From the NCBI GenBank assembly GCA_024641655.1, contig JAHECR010000009.1, forward strand, positions 33,512 to 97,511: a DNA stretch of 64,000 bases, given 5' to 3'. Below are positions 61,646 to 64,000 of this stretch, one piece after another. The position numbers were made by a program, and so were the translations under genes. Under the pieces are notes generated by a model. That model saw nothing but the letters and a program-made list of their open reading frames with translations, had not been told where the DNA came from and did no database searches. Within the stretch, counting starts at the first letter, position 1. The number at the start of each line of letters is the position of its first letter. The DNA is from Acidimicrobiaceae bacterium. GTDB lineage: Bacteria; Actinomycetota; Acidimicrobiia; Acidimicrobiales; UBA8592.

Positions 61646-62622
61646 TGCGAGCCCTCCTCGGGATCGGTGTCGACGGTGGCGTCGAGCTCCTCGAACCCGA
61701 CGAGGTGCGTCTCAGGCACCAGATCGACCCCGAATCGAAGCGCAACGCGTGCTCTGACTGCCGCCATGACCGCGAGCACGTCAGCGGCCCGACCACCGGG
61801 GTCGGACTGGATGAAGTTGGCGTGCTTGCTCGACACCTCTGCCGACCCGATCCGCAGCCCCTTGCAGCCGGCGGCGTCGATGAGTCGCCCCGCGGAATCA
61901 CCGGGCGGGTTGGTGAACACCGAGCCGGCGTTCTGCCCACCTGGCTGGTGATCCCGCCGCCACCGCACGATGTCGGCGAGCAGCGCCTGGCCCACTTCGA
62001 CGGGCCCACGCTCGAGCGCGAGCTCGACGTCGACCACGATCTGGGTGTCACGAATCGCCGACCGGCGATAGCCGAAGCCGAGGGCCCGATGCGAGAGCCG
62101 TTCGTTCGTTCCGGTGCGGAGGTCCACCACGTGGGCGGCGACGACCGAGTGCTCCATGTCGGACCCATGGCCGCCCGCGTTCATGCGCGCCGCTCCGCCG
62201 ATCGAGCCCGGCACCCCGACGGCCCACTCGAAACCGGTCAGCCCAGCGGCGACGGTCTGGCGAGCAACGACCGGAAGGCTCGCACCGGCGCCAGCGATCA
62301 CCATGGGTCCCTCGATCTCCACGGTGGCGAATGACTCGCCCAGGCGGAGCACCAGGCCGTCGAACCCCTCGTCGGCAACGAGGAGATTCGAGCCCCGACC
62401 GATGACGAGAACGGGTATGGCCGATTCGGCGGTGATCCGAGCGATGCGTTCGAGGTCACCCACCGATGTCACGTCGACGAACAGCCCTGCGGGGCCGCCG
62501 ACACGGTAGGTCGTCAGATCCCCAAGCGGCCTCTCGAGCACCACGACGCTGTCGCGCAGGACGGCGGTCAACGCCTCCCGGACGCCCTCTCGGTCCACAC
62601 GGTCCCCGGCCATGGCACTCAC
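61642..62622 (-). CDS. murB: UDP-N-acetylenolpyruvoylglucosamine reductase
   Basis: FAD enzyme of peptidoglycan precursor synthesis, 326 residues. Family blocks are TTYRVGGPAGLFVDV, IGRGSNLLVADEGF, GVPGSIGGAARMNAGGHG, the catalytic Ser in NAGSVFTNPPGD and the closing SSKHANFIQ. The GTG at 62622 overlaps the murC stop by 4 bases (GTGA); a 19-residue longer frame would lie inside murC. Part of the mur-fts series. Confidence 0.95.
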   Translation of the reverse strand: MSAMAGDRVDREGVREALTAVLRDSVVVLERPLGDLTTYRVGGPAGLFVDVTSVGDLERIARITAESAIPVLVIGRGSNLLVADEGFDGLVLRLGESFATVEIEGPMVIAGAGASLPVVARQTVAAGLTGFEWAVGVPGSIGGAARMNAGGHGSDMEHSVVAAHVVDLRTGTNERLSHRALGFGYRRSAIRDTQIVVDVELALERGPVEVGQALLADIVRWRRDHQPGGQNAGSVFTNPPGDSAGRLIDAAGCKGLRIGSAEVSSKHANFIQSDPGGRAADVLAVMAAVRARVALRFGVDLVPETHLVGFEELDATVDTDPEEGSQ

Positions 62623-64000
62623 GAACCGAGAAGCTCGTCGGGAAGCGTGGTGAGGTCGCCCGCACCCAACGTGAGGCACAGGTCACCGGCCTCGAGGATC
62701 GAGGCCACCGCCGCTACCAGGTCCCCTCGATGCTCGACATAGTGGACCGACGTATCGGGATGCGCGGCCCGCACCGCATCGACGACGAGCTGACCCGAAA
62801 CACCCGGAATCGGCGCTTCGCCTGCGGTGTAGATCCCGGTCACGACGAGCTCGTCGGCCTGCACGAAGCTGTCCGCGAAGTCCTGCCACAGATCGCGAGT
62901 GCGGGTGTAGCGGTGGGGTTGGAAGACACAGACCACCCGTTCCCACGCACCAGCAGCCGCGGCGTCGAGCGCCGCCGACACCTCCGACGGAAGATGCGCG
63001 TAGTCGTCCACGAAGACGATGCCGTCGCGCTCGCCGCGGAACTGGAACCGCCGGGCCACGCCAGCGAAACGGGCCAGGCCGCCGCGAATCGGTTCGATGT
63101 CCGCTCCGAGCTCGACCGCCATGGCGACGCAGGCTCCGGCGTTGCGCACGTTGTGGAGACCTGGGGTCGCAATAGTGAACGATCCCAGATCGCCGGAAGG
63201 TCCGTGCATTGCGAAGCGTGCCGACGAGCGGCCGGTGGCGACCTCGGTGATCCGGTAGTCCGAGCCCGCCCCTGTTCCGTAGGAGACGACACCATCGGAC
63301 GACTCCAGCGCGGCCGCCCCCTCATCGTCATGACAGACGACGACGACGCCCGGCACCGCATCGACGAAGTCGGCGAACGCGCGACGCAGCGCAGCCTCGC
63401 TTCCGTAGTGCGACAGATGATCAGGCTCGACGCTCGTCACGATCGCATGGGCGCTGTCGAGCCGGAGGAAGGTGCCGTCGGACTCGTCGGCCTCCACGAT
63501 GAACAACCCCTGTGGCCGGTCGGTCCACGCGGCCCCGCTCCCGACCTCGTTCAGCTCACCGCCGATGATGAACGAAGGATCCATCTCTGCATGCATGAGG
63601 GCAACCGCGAGCATCGACGACGTCGTGGTCTTGCCATGGGTGCCCGCCACCGAGATCGTCGGGCGGGCCCGGGTGATGGCGGCGAGGACATCAGCGCGAC
63701 TGAGCACCGGAATCGAACGGGTCCGTGCTTCGACGACTTCCGGATTGCCATCGGGCACCGCGGTGGAGCGGGTGACGAGATCGACGTCGCCGACGTTGGC
63801 CGCCGCGTGCCCGACCTGCACGGCGATTCCCTCGGCTCGCAGGCGGTCGAGTCCCGGCGAGGTCTTGAGGTCGCTACCCGAGACGCGGTGGCCCATCGCA
63901 GCGAGCACCGAAGCAATCGCTCGCATCCCCGCACCGCCGATCCCGATGACGTGGATCCGTTGGCCCGGCACCGTGAGGTCGAGATCTTCGCTGCTGCTCA
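62619..64000 (-). CDS. murC: UDP-N-acetylmuramate--L-alanine ligase, start just outside the window
   Basis: ATP-dependent ligase that adds the first alanine to UDP-MurNAc. Motifs: HVIGIGGAGMRAIA, VAGTHGKTTTSSMLA (P-loop), EADESDGTF, EPDHLSHYG, DDYAHLPSEV and VFQPHRYTRTRDL. An in-frame GTG lies at 63971, but the open frame continues to the edge: the last bases on the minus strand read TGAGCAGC, so an xTG with x at 64001 would give a start overlapping an upstream TGA stop, the pattern used all through this operon. The real start is therefore probably 64001 (one base outside), for a protein of about 460 residues. Confidence 0.95.
   Translation of the reverse strand, partial: SSSEDLDLTVPGQRIHVIGIGGAGMRAIASVLAAMGHRVSGSDLKTSPGLDRLRAEGIAVQVGHAAANVGDVDLVTRSTAVPDGNPEVVEARTRSIPVLSRADVLAAITRARPTISVAGTHGKTTTSSMLAVALMHAEMDPSFIIGGELNEVGSGAAWTDRPQGLFIVEADESDGTFLRLDSAHAIVTSVEPDHLSHYGSEAALRRAFADFVDAVPGVVVVCHDDEGAAALESSDGVVSYGTGAGSDYRITEVATGRSSARFAMHGPSGDLGSFTIATPGLHNVRNAGACVAMAVELGADIEPIRGGLARFAGVARRFQFRGERDGIVFVDDYAHLPSEVSAALDAAAAGAWERVVCVFQPHRYTRTRDLWQDFADSFVQADELVVTGIYTAGEAPIPGVSGQLVVDAVRAAHPDTSVHYVEHRGDLVAAVASILEAGDLCLTLGAGDLTTLPDELLGS

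Noticed and set aside
1..64000. Mobile elements, prophage, CRISPR, toxin-antitoxin or biosynthetic gene cluster
   Set aside because: No transposase, integrase, repeat-spacer array or matching gene set was found; gene order is that of a core chromosome.

Overview
The window is a gene-dense, high-GC chromosomal segment that reads as an actinobacterium, most likely class Acidimicrobiia or a relative (inference). Supporting signs are a MabA-type FabG, a mycothiol-synthase-like acetyltransferase, a bacterial proteasome activator (Bpa/PafE type), DivIVA plus SepF division genes, frequent GTG starts, many 4-bp ATGA/GTGA overlaps, and at least a dozen genes that look leaderless (TANNNT 6-8 nt before the start codon). 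I see no insertion sequence, phage gene, CRISPR array or rRNA; the only tRNA is tRNA-Leu(CAA).

Layout. 1-5016: the end of a JmjC-type oxygenase gene (running off the left edge) and a large soluble-adenylyl-cyclase-like signalling protein. 5000-7483: a secreted protein of unknown function, then an ArsM-like methyltransferase gene interrupted by an in-frame TGA that aligns exactly with the catalytic arsenic-binding cysteine of the family and is followed by a SECIS-like hairpin; it is best read as a selenoprotein. 7484-7954: non-coding DNA with a three-copy GTGACCA repeat and tRNA-Leu. 8199-12969: type II fatty acid synthesis (fabD with an extra lipoyl-like domain, fabH, fabG, acpP, fabF, convergent fabZ). 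13061-14405: HU and an ECF sigma factor with its zinc anti-sigma factor.

14390-20012: methionine cycle operon (ArsR-methyltransferase fusion, metF, metH) behind an AT-rich palindrome that overlaps its probable -10 box. 20083-26976: trp operon trpE-C-F-B-A with a GroES-like gene, ygfZ and a DnaJ-like membrane protein embedded; trpG and trpD are absent here. 27003-28186: alpha/beta hydrolase and macro-domain deacetylase. 28191-33347: hisD-C-B-H-A-F. 33447-37731: small protein, nth, mshD-like, rlmN, S33 lipoprotein peptidase. 37789-41807: menaquinone genes menG and menA, a VOC protein, and a YyaL-type thioredoxin-domain protein preceded by a coupled nine-codon mini-ORF. 41815-44842: thiolase/DUF35 pair, nitroreductase and a conserved unknown. 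44978-50910: dnaE (with inverted DnaA-box-like sites upstream), Bpa, a phosphodiesterase-like enzyme and an Rrf2 regulator. 50926-55974: an RluD-type pseudouridine synthase, a DksA-like protein with histone-H1-like repeats, and a eukaryotic-type ileS. 56021-64000: division and wall cluster in reverse (murC, murB, ftsQ, ftsZ, pgeF, yggS, sepF, divIVA).

Most of the window is housekeeping. The item that stands out is the UGA-containing methyltransferase at 6686-7483. Secondary items are the FabD fusion, the sAC-like cyclase, two divergent leaderless promoters that appear to share one TA step, and the regulatory palindromes before the methionine operon and dnaE. All assignments come from reading motifs; no database search was run.
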